The notes under the pieces are model-generated. The model was not told where the DNA came from, did no database searches, and worked only from the letters and a program-made list of their open reading frames with translations. From contig OZ010796.1 in NCBI GenBank assembly GCA_963932465.1, forward strand, positions 72,915,974 through 72,979,973: a stretch of DNA of 64,000 nucleotides, written 5' to 3'. Numbering within the stretch: position 1 is the first letter of the stretch; the number at the start of each line of letters is the position of its first letter. The DNA comes from Maratus speciosus (lineage: Eukaryota > Arthropoda > Arachnida > Araneae > Salticidae). Shown here in pieces: positions 21,313 to 31,960 of this stretch. The translations under genes and the position numbers were made by a program.

Positions 21313-22530
21313 GCGAAAGGCGAATATGGAATGAAGATATGCGTTTCTTCAAATGGGGAATTGGTAAGGCTTGTTAGATTCCTTGTCCAGAAAGCTCGGA
21401 AATTTAAACTTAATGGCAGGAATATTTCGTCGTTATGAAATAATGGTTGGCGTTTTAACACTTACAAAATAATAGAAGATAAAAATTATTACATATTAGA
21501 CATATTTTTAATAAGACATAATTTGATTGTTAGATGCCAAATATGAATATTATATTTTGAATTAAATTCAAGAAAAAATGTTTGCTTTTTTTAATAAAAC
21601 AGATTTTTTTTAACTTAATTGAACTACTATATATATTTTTAATGTGCTCACTTAAAATCTATTTTACATGCGAATATTTTTTTTAATAGTTTAAAAAATA
21701 AATTGCGAATAAGTTTAAATTAATGAGAAAATTGCTAACATTCGAAAGCATTATATTTTTTGTTTGTTTTTAAATAAATTAGAAACTTTGTTATTAATGC
21801 AGTCAATACGCATGCGTGCAAGGAATAAACGGAATTTACCCCTCTTTTTCAGACTTCCGGGAAGAATTAACGGAAAAGCATGTTTTCCAGGAGTAGGGAA
21901 ATTATTTGTTTAAAAAGGACGGAATACGCATTTTTCTGACAGTGTATAGCACAAGGAAAACAAAACCTTTTTATGTTTGTAGTTTTTGTTACTGCTCTTC
22001 TTGTGAATGTGAATTATTTAATCTGAAGATAGATTCACTTTTCCAAAACGCGATGTATTTTCTGCAGTTTAATGGCGTATTTAACCCTGGATCCCCGACA
22101 ACATGTTTTGATGATTGGAGTTCTATTTCTGCTCTTCTAGTGAATGTGAATTATTTAACCTGAAAATTGATATACTTTTTCAAAACGCGTTGCATTTTCG
22201 GCAGTTTTATGACTATTTAACCCTATATCATAGTCCTTTTATGAATGCCGACGTTACTAACCGTTCGTAAATTGGACGGCATGCCAAATTTTTAACATAA
22301 CATTTAAAGTGTATCTTATATATTTCTTATATGTTAACTTAACTTTAAAATATTTAATTGATTAGTAGAAATGCCCGGATTACCTTGAATGTTTTCAATT
22401 TTAACAAGTAAAAAATTCAATTCATAGTGTGTGAAAATAAACTGGTTCTAGGAGTATGGAAATTATTTGTTTAAAAAGGACGGATAGTTTCGTGTATAAA
22501 GGCGCATTTTTCTGACAGTGTATGATTCTA
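21313..22530 (+). repeat. Composite dispersed repeat, copy 2
   Basis: Matches 42000-43200 and 63700-64000 (TTCTTCAAATGGGGAATTGG, GAAATAATGGTTGGCG, CGCATGCGTGCAAGG, AAGAATTAACGGAAAAGC). It has an internal ~138 bp tandem pair at 21980-22088 and 22119-22225 (GCTCTTCTAGTGAATGTG). Beyond 22445 a fragment repeats 21885-21950. The 85-codon ORF at 21906 spans this tandem pair and is not supported as a gene. Confidence 0.7.
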
Positions 22531-22920
22531 TGGCCATAATGATTATTACCTTTTAACGACAACTTAACGTTCCAGCTGTAGTTTCCTGTCTATCATCTAT
22601 TAGGTGTAGGTAGATGAGAATTTCAGAAATAAAGTATTTTACTCAGAAGATTGATTCCGGGTTATCAAAGTCGAAAATGTCTTTAACATAAATAATACAA
22701 TCAGTTCGTGATAGTGATCAATTGGCAATAAATCATTTTCCCGAAAGATTGATAAGGGAATGACCAAAAATTTAAAGATAAAAGAGTAATTTTCTAGTTG
22801 CATCCAATGCAAGCTTAAAATCTGTCATTTTATGCACGAGGGGCATTGAGAAAAAAATTTGGACACATTTCACAATATCATAACATCAATAGTTATTGAG
22901 GAAACAGAATAATTTTCTTT
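22531..22920. other. No recognised feature
   Basis: AT-rich sequence with no coding or repeat signal that I can support. Confidence 0.4.
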
Positions 22921-22928
22921 GCAAAGTA

Positions 22929-23103
22929 CAGTGTTGCCAGATTGGGGATTTTTGCAATTCAGATTATTTGACTGTCACCAATTTTTTTCGCCATATTTTT
23001 CAGAATTTTTAATCTATTTCTAAGTATGCCGAATATTTATATTTCAAAAAGCGGTGACAATCAACAATCTGGGGACAAGAAAATCCCCAATCAGTCAATA
23101 CTG
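22929..23103. mobile_element. 175 bp hAT MITE, CAGTGTTGCCAG family
   Basis: Perfect 8 bp duplication GCAAAGTA at 22921-22928 and 23104-23111. Ends CAGTGTTGCCAGATTGGGG and CCCCAATCAGTCAATACTG. It is an uninterrupted relative of 25230-25585 and gives its empty site. Confidence 0.9.
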
Positions 23104-23111
23104 GCAAAGTA

Positions 23112-23646
23112 GTCGGCAATTTTCCGATATTTCTTAGATGTAACAATTTCGCAGTCGTGACCATCAGACGATGCGCAGAAGTGATGCGCTGTAAAATAAT
23201 CATAGTTATGTTTATTTTTTACGATTATCCTGTATATATTTCTCTTTTCATTTTGTATAGATTATGCTGCACTATTTATTAGTATACTCACATGTCTACT
23301 AACCAGTAGTTCTCTTGCATATTGGAAATTCTATACAAACACAGTCATCGAAACACTTCGAGCACATTTCACCCGACTTTCACCGAGAATCACTTTTTTC
23401 AGAAAGTTTGCCTAATTGCAAGGAAAATCTGCCTGCTTCGGGAAGTTTGTGTTATTTTCTAAGACGTGATCAAAAAACTATTTATTAACCAATCATAAGG
23501 CACTATAATTTCCTTTTCCTGGTTAGAAACCAACTGGGTGATATAATATGTAATAACTATATGTATACTACAAATGTGGTAAAAATAGGCTCTGTAGGGT
23601 TACGATGCAGGGAATATGAAAAAGCTGTTTAATGAAATGTGAATTC
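23112..23646. other. No recognised feature
   Basis: No ORF or repeat that I can support. Sequence near 23221-23345 weakly resembles 13460-13570 (TTTGTATAGATTATG...TATTAGTATA). Confidence 0.4.
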
Positions 23647-23654
23647 TGATAAGC

Positions 23655-24803
23655 TTGAGGTCTGCACGGGCCGAGATTTCCAGCCCCGGGCCCGGCCCGA
23701 CTCAGAGAAAAAAAAATTCAGCCCGGCCCGGCCCGTACAAAAAAAAAAATATTGGCCCGGCCGGCCGGGTAAAAAAGTTAAAAGTTCGGCCCGAGCCCGG
23801 CCCGGCCCGTAGAAAAAATTTATTGGCCCGGCCGGGTATAAAAGTTAAAAGTTCGGCCCGAGCTCGGCCCGGCCCGAATGAATTTCTACAAAACATTGAT
23901 TTTTACTTCGATTTGGTTAAAAGTTTGTCTCGTACGAGGAGTTCAAGCCAAAAATATTTATCTTAACTTTTCTTTTCATGTTTATAATCTTCATTTTTAT
24001 AGACGTGCCGCAGGGTGCGATATTTATTTTTTTAATGAATCTCTACTTCTTGTATGTAAATGTTTCAGTTATCATTAATATTGTTAATCCATATTCCATG
24101 TATTGAAGTGTTAAATATCTGAAAAATGCTATACAGTAAAGTCTAAGACTGAATTGCATAGAAAAGAAAAAAAAATGCGTTACAGACAAGTTTCCTTCTT
24201 AGCAAGTGTAAATGCTATATTATTTTCTTACATATCAAATATATTATTTTCTTACATAGTAGTATATTAATTTTATTAATTTTGCATGGATCAACACGTT
24301 TCTCAGTTTAAAACAAGATTCCGTCATAGACAGGTTCTTTTTCACACGTTTTTACTATATTTTAATAAGTGTAGAAATCTACTACTCTTTAAAAAGAATG
24401 AATTTGAATGTTTAATTGTAGAATAATGGCAATTTAAAAATGTATGCATTTTTTTGACAAACAAATTTGTGCCAAGCCTAATTTTACTGACCTTTGAACG
24501 GACTAGGCCACTCACAGACAATGATTTTCATACGGGCGGGGTGAAAACTAGGAATGAAAATTTTGGGTCATGAAGATTAGGAATGAAACCAGTACCCGGA
24601 TGTTTGGAGAAAAAATAAGTTAGGCCCGGCCCGAACCTCAGGAAAAAGTAAGGCCCGAGCCCGGCCCGTAAAGAGTAGTGACTAGGCCCGGCCCGGCCCG
24701 GCCCGAGATTTCAGAAAAATGTAAAGCCCGGGCCCGGCTCGGCCCGAGTGCCGTGAAAGAAAATAGGGGGCTTCGGGCCACGGCCGGCCCGTGCAGATCT
24801 CTA
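23655..24803. mobile_element. 1149 bp hAT-type element with GGCCCG arrays
   Basis: Perfect 8 bp duplication TGATAAGC at 23647-23654 and 24804-24811. Ends TTGAGGTCTGCACGGGCCG and, inverted, TAGAGATCTGCACGGGCCG. Both subterminal regions (23670-23880 and 24620-24790) are GC-rich arrays of CCCGGCCCG units separated by A-rich spacers, in an otherwise AT-rich element. Such arrays are plausible transposase-binding clusters. The short ORFs across the arrays are translations of the repeat. Confidence 0.9.
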
Positions 24804-24931
24804 TGATAAGCCATTCCCAGGAATAATATTTGTAGTATTGATGAATTCCCACAATGAACTTCGAAATTTTTTTCCAAAATGAAAAAAGGACAAAAAACGG
24901 TACTGTGTTTCCACCACTGCGCTCTATATAT

Positions 24932-25215
24932 AAAAGGAGATCTGCCTTTCTATTTCCCAACATGATTTGCAGCGGTCAGCGCGGAAGGATACGGTGACGA
25001 TAATTTTAGTTCGCATTCATGGCAAAAAATGCTGTTTATCGCATTCCCTTACATGATTAGAGAATCATTTATTAATTTGATAAGTATAAATTGGAGAAGC
25101 ATAAATTAGGATAATAGTAACACTAATATCTAACGCTGATAACGCGGACTATTTTTTACCTTTGCCTTGCATGCTTCATTTACCTTGCAAACTTCTGACC
25201 GCCGACTAAGAACTC
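24932..25215 (+). repeat. ~280 bp dispersed repeat, copy 2
   Basis: Close relative of 14641-14935, same orientation (AGGAGATCTGCC, AGCGGTCAGCGCGG, GCATGCTTC). Parent element unknown. Confidence 0.75.
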
Positions 25216-25229
25216 CTGTCCTATATGAG

Positions 25230-25585
25230 CATTGTTGCCAGATTTGGGACTTTTTAATTCAGATTATTTGACCGTCACCACTTTTTAAAAATAGTCTAAT
25301 TCGCCTTATTTTTCAGAATGTTTAATCAGAGCTGCCACAGGCGACTATTTTTATATTTTGTTCGCATCACTATTTTACAAGAATACTTTTTGTAGTATAT
25401 TTCTATTCCAAATGTTGTCAAAGCTCATGTAAAAGATTTTTGTTTTGAAAAAGGGGTGCGAAATAGAATTAAAAAATAGTCGCCTGTGGCAGCCCTGTTT
25501 AATCTATTTTTAAATAGGCCGAATATTTCTATTTCAAAAAAAGCGGTGACAATCAACAGTCTGGGGACAAAAAAGTCTCCAATCT
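25230..25585. mobile_element. hAT MITE interrupted by a second hAT MITE
   Basis: Outer ends CATTGTTGCCAGATTTGG and CCAATCTAGCAACACTG match the 22929 element; flanks TATATGAG and TATAATAG are an imperfect 8 bp duplication. It carries a nested 169 bp element at 25328-25496. Confidence 0.8.
25328..25496. mobile_element. 169 bp nested hAT MITE
   Basis: Perfect 8 bp duplication GTTTAATC at 25320-25327 and 25497-25504. Termini AGAGCTGCCACAGGCGAC and GTCGCCTGTGGCAGCCCT. The empty site is present in the related element near 22999-23016. Confidence 0.92.
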
Positions 25586-25593
25586 AGCAACAC

Positions 25594-26650
25594 TGTATAA
25601 TAGCTCAGTGGTTTCCCCTAGCTTCAGAAGTTGATATCCGGCCCTCCATAAAAATTTTAATTCTGCCACACTGTTGAATATGGACGCTTCTATAACATCT
25701 TAATGGTTTGTAAGCTTTTAATGGAAAATATGCTTACCTACGGATGGTTTCAAAATTTAATACTTCGTTCTAATTTGAGCAAGATTTCTAGAATTTAATC
25801 CCCAATAACGCAATGAGTCTACCCCATGTCTTCTTTGAACTTCACGAAAGTTCATTTAGCAAAATGCACTTTTCCTAATCTTCAAAGGCACATTTTACGT
25901 AGAAATTTATTTAGAATACGATCAAATCCAGTTTATTTGGAGCTTTAAGTTTTAGCATTAATTACTCACTTTCATAGGGAACTGATTACCCTGTACAAGG
26001 ATTTATTTGTCTAGTACATGTTCTATTATCGTCTGAAACAGATGAGAAGAGTTTTCTTGACAAGTTCTCTAGTGATATTCTGTGGCAACAACAGCAATAA
26101 GCAGTCTAATACGATTAGAGTTTATGTGAAATCCTTTTATAAGCACATTATCAAATTTGTTATTCAATTGAATTATATCTTTAAACCTTTCAAGGGCAAG
26201 TCATTATCCTTATAATGTTGAAATCGCATCAGATTTTTCGAATAATTTTAGTTCAAAATAAAAAATGCAATTTAAATTTTTTATGTACATTATGCTTGCA
26301 ATTCTACCACAATTTTTGAATAAAATTTTTCGTCTTATTTAATTGAAGAAAAATATTGCAATTCCGCTATTAACGGAGGCAGTCACAAATTCTGATATTT
26401 AAATATTAAATAGATATTTTCTTATCTGGAATAGTAATGTCATTCTCCTTGAAAAGTCTGAGGAGTATGCGCATCTTTGCTATAGAAGTAAAATTTTCTG
26501 CAAAAATTGTGAAAAAATTCCAATTAAAATTAAGTCGTGTAAATAATAAGGGGTTAAAGGGAGGTTTACGATTTTTGACCACAAAAAAGCATTTTTTTGG
26601 AATTTTCTGAACTAGAAAAAAGGAGATTCTGCATTATATTTATTAAAGCT
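25594..26650. other. No gene recognised
   Basis: A CAGTGGTTTCCCC at 25610-25622 looks like a lone hAT-type end, with no partner found. A 65-codon ORF (26018-26215) has no recognisable domain. Confidence 0.4.
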
Positions 26651-26652
26651 TA

Positions 26653-27278
26653 CACTGCAAATTCGTGAAACACTTTTGCAATACTAACTGAACATAATAA
26701 TTAACACTTCTAACTAAAATCATTTTCGACTGTGTTGTGAAGGTGTTGCGAATGTGTTGTTCCAAATAAAAATATTGTGCAAAAAGTGTTGTTAAAAATT
26801 ACAAGAGGAGGAAATATGTTTTTAAAACATTTCAAAACATTAATTTTTAAAATTGTGTTATAAATGTTTAATAAATAGTATGTTTTAAGTGTGTGTGTGT
26901 TATTTTAAAGGCACCATGTAGAAAGTGGTTTGAAAATGTTTTACATGTGTTATTTTATAGTATTCTAAACTGTGTGGTGTTTACAACGTGTTGTTAATTT
27001 GGTGACAAAGTGATGTGCACTTGTGCAGCACAACTATATAGTAAGAAAATATTTTCACCAACACTATTTACAACACGATTTCGACACAATTAGCAACACT
27101 ATTTTTAAAACACATTTTTAGATAGCATCTCTTTTGCAACATATTAAGAACACAATCACAACACAAAAAATATTTTGTATATGAAGTTTTCTAATTCACA
27201 ACACATTAATGTGTTGTTAATCTGGTGACAAAAAGTGTTGTAAAATGTGTTTATTTTTGTGTTTGAGAATTTGCAGTG
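26653..27278. mobile_element. 626 bp TA-target element with TGTGTTGT reiterations
   Basis: TA at 26651-26652 and 27279-27280 flanks CACTGCAAATTCGTG and its partner GAATTTGCAGTG. The interior is full of short words such as GTGTTGT and ACAACAC in both orientations (about 26730-27245). Tc1/mariner-like by TA and CACTG ends. Confidence 0.8.
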
Positions 27279-27280
27279 TA

Positions 27281-28260
27281 GACAAGCTCCATGATCTTTT
27301 CAATCGGAAGTAGTCAGAAACAGTGCCTGATTTACGGCAGGCCATTCGGGCACGGGCCCAGGGCCCCCCAAATGCTGCTGAAGGTTTTCAATTATTGTCC
27401 AAAATCTGATGTAGTTTTAACATCTAATGGAATTTCACATTTCATTCTGCATTTTATTGTGTTCGTATTTTATTTTTATAACGTCATATATTTTGCCCGA
27501 AACATCCATATTTAATTACTTTATTATAATGAATATTTTCTTTTATCTTAATTTTTTAAAAATATATTGTATTTTTAATTCTTATTTAATCCTGTTCCCG
27601 TCAGATTATTATTATTATTATTTTTTTTTTTTTTTTGGGGGGGGGGGGGTTGCGAAGATAGCTCGTAGGCGGCAGAGGCCACCTATTAAAAAAAAAAATA
27701 TTGTAGCTTGGTGTTGCGAAAAATTTATTATTAGTTATTGCATGCTTCATCGATATATAGACTTGCATATGAAAAGATAATCAGCACCAAACAACTTACT
27801 ATAAAACGTATAATCCTTTAAATTTCATATTTGTGAAATAATTATTTAAAAGTAATTTAATGATTATCAAATTTTTTAATGGATATTTTAAAGTAATTAT
27901 TGAAATCAATTGTGGTTACCTTTTTCATTATATATATATATATATATATATTTCAAAATGAATTAACTGAATCCATAGGTTTTAATTTCTGTGTTAACTT
28001 AACTGTTTAATTCACCTTAATCTTATCGTGCTTTTGGATACCATGTGAAGGAAGATATTTTGAAAACAACTGCGATTTTATTCGGTATGTTGTGTAATAT
28101 TTCTATTTTTTATGCTATAAATTAAATATTTAAATATTTTTTCCATTTCATGCCATTTGATATATATATATATATATATATATATTACTTAATCCCTCTG
28201 TAAGCAACGTGCAAAGGGGCCCCGTAAGCACCGGTGCCCCCCCCCCCCCAAATTGTGAAT
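27281..28260. repeat. Degenerate mosaic with remnant of the RT-element core
   Basis: 27945-28150 (ATTTCAAAATGAATTAACTG, AATTCACCTTAATCTTA) resembles 12085-12290 of the RT-linked core in diverged form. It is flanked by TA microsatellites (27931-27950, 28162-28185) and by GC-rich fragments with poly-G/poly-C (27630-27650, 28228-28250). No gene; the 117-codon ORF at 27427 is T-rich and crosses homopolymers. Confidence 0.55.
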
Positions 28261-28439
28261 CGGTCCCTGGTCAAAAAAGTAAGTATGCACCCCATTATCC
28301 CCATGGGTCTAATATTTTCTGTTAAAAATTTGTCGGATGTGCCAATCCCAAAACATTAGGGTGTTTTGATTTCTGTTTGGAGTTGCTCACGAGCATCTGC
28401 AGTAAACACTTTAGCAATAATTGTCAAAATAGTGATTTA

Positions 28440-28572
28440 GGCTAATGTCAGACGAACGTCTTTTTGAACGCTTTTTTCCTTACGTATTATCCCTACACAG
28501 TGCTAGCGGCATTGTGTAGGGATAGTACGTAAGGAAAAAAGCGTGCAAAAAGACGTCCGTCTGACATTAGCC
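28440..28572. mobile_element. 133 bp Harbinger-like hairpin, copy 1
   Basis: TTA at 28437-28439 and 28573-28575. Ends GGCTAATGTCAGACG and CGTCTGACATTAGCC; the arms stay paired to the centre (CTTACGTATTATCCCTACACA and inverse). A TWA 3 bp duplication is the PIF/Harbinger hallmark. Related to 59306 and 59674. Confidence 0.85.
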
Positions 28573-28734
28573 TTATCGCAGCTATGTAATATTATGAAAG
28601 GTAATTTAAAAGGTTTACCAAAGGGCATTGATTTTGCATCTTATAATTTGATCAGCATTATCAAAATTTTTTATAATAATAACTAAAAAAAGAAAAATAT
28701 ATATATAATATTTTCTTATAAAGGAAAGTATATA

Positions 28735-30136
28735 CAGGCATCCCCCGACTTACGTAAATTCTCAGTTACGTAATAAATCTCGAAAATTACATTTCTGAAC
28801 ATACTAGCGCGTTTGATAATCAGTTGCATACTTTTGATATTTATTTTTTAAATAAAATATATAGATATAAACCACAACCGTAACATAGCTTATATATTAG
28901 ATAGTGGTGGCGCCGAAATTCATCTGACAAATAAATTTTCAAAATCCAAGTGAGATGGGAGAGCAATTAGATTAAATAGTTTATTAAATAAAACTGAAAT
29001 AGTATGTAAATTCTATTCATCATTAGAAGTTAATAATTGTTCCATAATAGTAATTCTCCGTATTTAACAGAGCCAATACAAAAAAAAAAAAAAAATGTTC
29101 TCTGCTTGGTTGCAGAGTCAGGACTTCCATTATACACTCTGTATTTAACAGAGCCATGATTTAACAATTGGCATCTCTGATTACAGAGTCAGGACATGTT
29201 ACATGTTCTCTGCTTGGTTACAGAGTCAAGACTGACCATTTTAAAAATAATACATATTATATAAAATAAACATCAAAATAAAAATTACAATATGCAGTTA
29301 TAAATCTTCTAAATAGCTATAATATTCATTTAAATGACATCCAAGTAATTATAAAACTAATAAATCACCATCAATTCAAAATTATTATAAAGTAAACAAA
29401 TCTATATTACATGACCTTGAAATCATAATGTTACTCATAAATATTGATTCAGGGTTATAAACAATTTAGATAAACAGATTAGATTTTTTCTGTCAAAAGA
29501 AATCAGTTTTATAATTATGTTTCACAATATGAAAGATAAACAGAGTTAAATTATAAACAAATAAATTTGAGGGCATTTACGCCGAAACAGATAGAGTTAT
29601 ATTTTTATTGGTATATTCAACCAAATCTATAACAAAACAGCTTAATCTTTATTCTCAGTTATTTATTAGTAATCATCTAATTCATAATAAATACAGTTTG
29701 TAATTATCAAGGAGGAATTTATTTTGTGATTGCTATTGACTTATCTTGCCATCAGAAATTCATGGAGAATAGGTTAAATGAGCCCTTTTTAATTATTTCT
29801 TATTTTTATAGTCGTTTGATGTAGATTCAATATTGTTATAAATCAATTCATCCATGTTAGATTTTTAAATCCCGTATTCCACAAGATATTTGAAAAGTGT
29901 TCTTTAAGTTTGTTTTTATATTTTTTCATACTTTTATAGTTGATATACGAGTAAATACTGTCGCATGATGCTTTATTTATGAAATAATATGGTGTAAACA
30001 ATATATATATCTCTCTCTATATATATGTATTATAAATATTGCAGTTATTTACAAAAATTTTACCTAAGCAACTTACAAATTCGACTTACGTAAAACTTTA
30101 CGGAACGCATTATTTACGTAAGTCTAGGGATGCCTG
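28735..30136. mobile_element. 1.4 kb pogo/Tigger-like nonautonomous element
   Basis: TA at 28733-28734 and 30137-30138. Ends CAGGCATCCCCCGACTTACG and, inverted, CAGGCATCCCTAGACTTACG. CAGG termini with TA target resemble the Tigger/pogo group. The interior is AT-rich with no transposase, but has a cluster of CTCTG...CAGAG mini-palindromes at 29098-29235. Confidence 0.8.
29098..29235 (+). repeat. CTCTG...CAGAGTCAGGAC reiterated block
   Basis: The unit CTCTGCTTGGTTGCAGAGTC recurs three times in variant form (29099, 29183, 29209), with a related CTCTGTATTTAACAGAG at 29137. Each is itself a short inverted repeat. Confidence 0.7.
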
Positions 30137-30488
30137 TACACAAATTTGACTCAATGTTCTTACGTTTTACTGTGTAGCAATAATACAATTTACTTCTGTT
30201 GATTTTTTAATGTATTATTGTTATCTTCATGCAAGCGTTATAGGCGAACAAAAATGTTGTTTCATGAAAAACACTTTCACGTTTTTTTTTCTATCTCAAG
30301 AACACGAATATTTTTGCAGATTCGATTTCTTTCTAAGTTTACAATAACGAGACAGAAAATCTAGTTTCGTAAGGCTTTTAATATATCGCACACTTATTTT
30401 TAAAGTAACCTGACACACCTTAAAATAGGTGACTTATTTTCATATAAATAGGCGGGAATCGCAAACCTATTTCTCCATTGATCATTAA

Positions 30489-30977
30489 CCCTTAAATGCC
30501 GGGTGTTGCTTTTTGGCAACATACCCAATTTAGGCTCTAAAATACTGTTAGAATAATATTGAAGCTATAATGCCTAATGTTGCCAATAAAATACATTCTG
30601 AAAATATTATTAAATCGATTTTCAACATGATGGCAACACTTCTGCTGTTTAAGAATAAGCAGAATTTTTTTTTCAATTGTTGTTACTTGTTCTTTTTGTT
30701 TTGTTAGGAAGATTGCGAAATACCCTATATTATTCTGCAGTGAGCAAGTAAAATTTATTTCTAATTATAGTTCCTAAAATTCTTGCGTGTTTAATATTAC
30801 AGAGTTTTATCAAGGAAAATTATTTTTTCAATTAGATTAGTAACAAACTGTTTTTCAGCCGTAAACCATACATAAAACAAAATATGATTTTTTAAGTATT
30901 TTTCCTGTGATTTATTTAAAAAATGAAAGCCGAAAAACATTATTACAATGATTTTTGAAAAATCAGGCATTTAAGGG
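30489..30977. mobile_element. 489 bp TTAA MITE, CCCTTAAATGCC ends
   Basis: TTAA at 30485-30488 and 30978-30981. Ends CCCTTAAATGCCGGG and CAGGCATTTAAGGG. Interior is noncoding; TGTTGCC/GGCAACA words recur in it. Confidence 0.8.
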
Positions 30978-31021
30978 TTAAAAGCGCGTTTAAATATCCT
31001 TAGAAGTGTTTTATTTTTTTA

Positions 31022-31059
31022 GGGGCGTTCGTAATTATATAAATGCGTAGCACCTACAC

Positions 31060-31090
<31 letters not shown>

Positions 31091-31450
31091 CGGACTAAAA
31101 AACGGAAATTCTACTGGCAGTCTAGACGCCAGTACTATTTCCGTTTTTTTACGGGAATTTTTACCCATAAATTACAGAACATTTTCCGTTTTTCTGAATA
31201 AAAACGGAAACTTTTCTGTAAGTTATGGGTAAAAATTCCCGTAGAAAAACGGAAATAGTACTGGCGTCTGGACTGCCAGTAGTATTTCGTTTTTTAGTCC
31301 GTTTTTTTTTACAGTGTAGAGTCGTCGTCTGGTTCGCCTGTCTGTCTGTCCGCATAGAGCAGCGCAAAAACTACTCAACCGAATGGTTTTAAATTTAAAA
31401 TATGTAATTGTTGCATAATTTTGTCGGGTCATTTCAAACTTTATGAAAAT
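31022..31450 (+). repeat. GTTCGTAATTATATAAAT repeat family, copy 1
   Basis: Shares GCGTTCGTAATTATATAAAT, GTCTGTCTGTCCGCATAGA, GCGCAAAAAC and TTATGAAAATCGGAT with 36945-37378 (inverted) and 59842-60455. It is interrupted by a 260 bp MITE. Parent element unknown. Confidence 0.75.
31057..31316. mobile_element. 260 bp palindromic TA MITE
   Basis: TA at 31055-31056 and 31317-31318. Ends CACTGTAAAAA and TTTTTACAGTG. The arms pair almost throughout (GGACTAAAAAACGG, CTGGCAGTCTAGACGCCAG). The intact target is seen in the relative at ~37335-37350 (minus strand). Confidence 0.88.
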
Positions 31451-31459
31451 CGGATGTAT

Positions 31460-31960
31460 AGTTCAATTACAGGGACAGTCAAAAGTATTCTTTTACATTA
31501 CAGCCAATGGGAAAAAAATAGTTTCAAGTGCATTTTAATGATGTTACACCCTTGCGAACAGAATGAAATTGAGTATGCATTTATGACATACACTAAAATA
31601 TACATTTTGTAGAATATGCGGTACAAAGAATATTTATTATTCATTTACAGGGTATCACGAAAGTATTCCGTTACATAATGGTTTAGAGGGAAACATTTGT
31701 TTGGGACGTATTTTAATTTTGTTAAACTATTTCACATACAATAAAATTGATATACGTTGTTGAGGTTTACTACAAATTATTTCCTGTATAATAGAAATTA
31801 CATAGTATTTACAGGGACACGCAAAAATTTCGGATACTATACTGTATACGAAATACTGTATATTAGCAATGATTGTTGGAAGCGCATTTTTAGTTGTGAT
31901 ATGAGTTTTTAAGTTTAACTAAATTTTTGCATATTACGTTGTGTGTATAAATGCCGTAGA
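31460..31960 (+). repeat. Diverged tandem units starting TTACAGGG
   Basis: TTACAGGGACAGTCAAAAGT (31467), TTACAGGGTATCACGAAAGT (31646) and TTACAGGGACACGCAAAAAT (31811) head three loosely repeated ~165-180 bp units. The headers resemble Tc1-type termini. Confidence 0.5.

Noticed and set aside
23655..23966. Arg/Pro/Gly-rich ORFs
   Set aside because: They are direct translations of the CCCGGCCCG array in all frames and both strands.
28880..28935. LTR retrotransposon primer-binding site (GTGGCGCCGAAATTC)
   Set aside because: No LTR pair could be found around it and it lies inside a TA-flanked element with matching terminal repeats.
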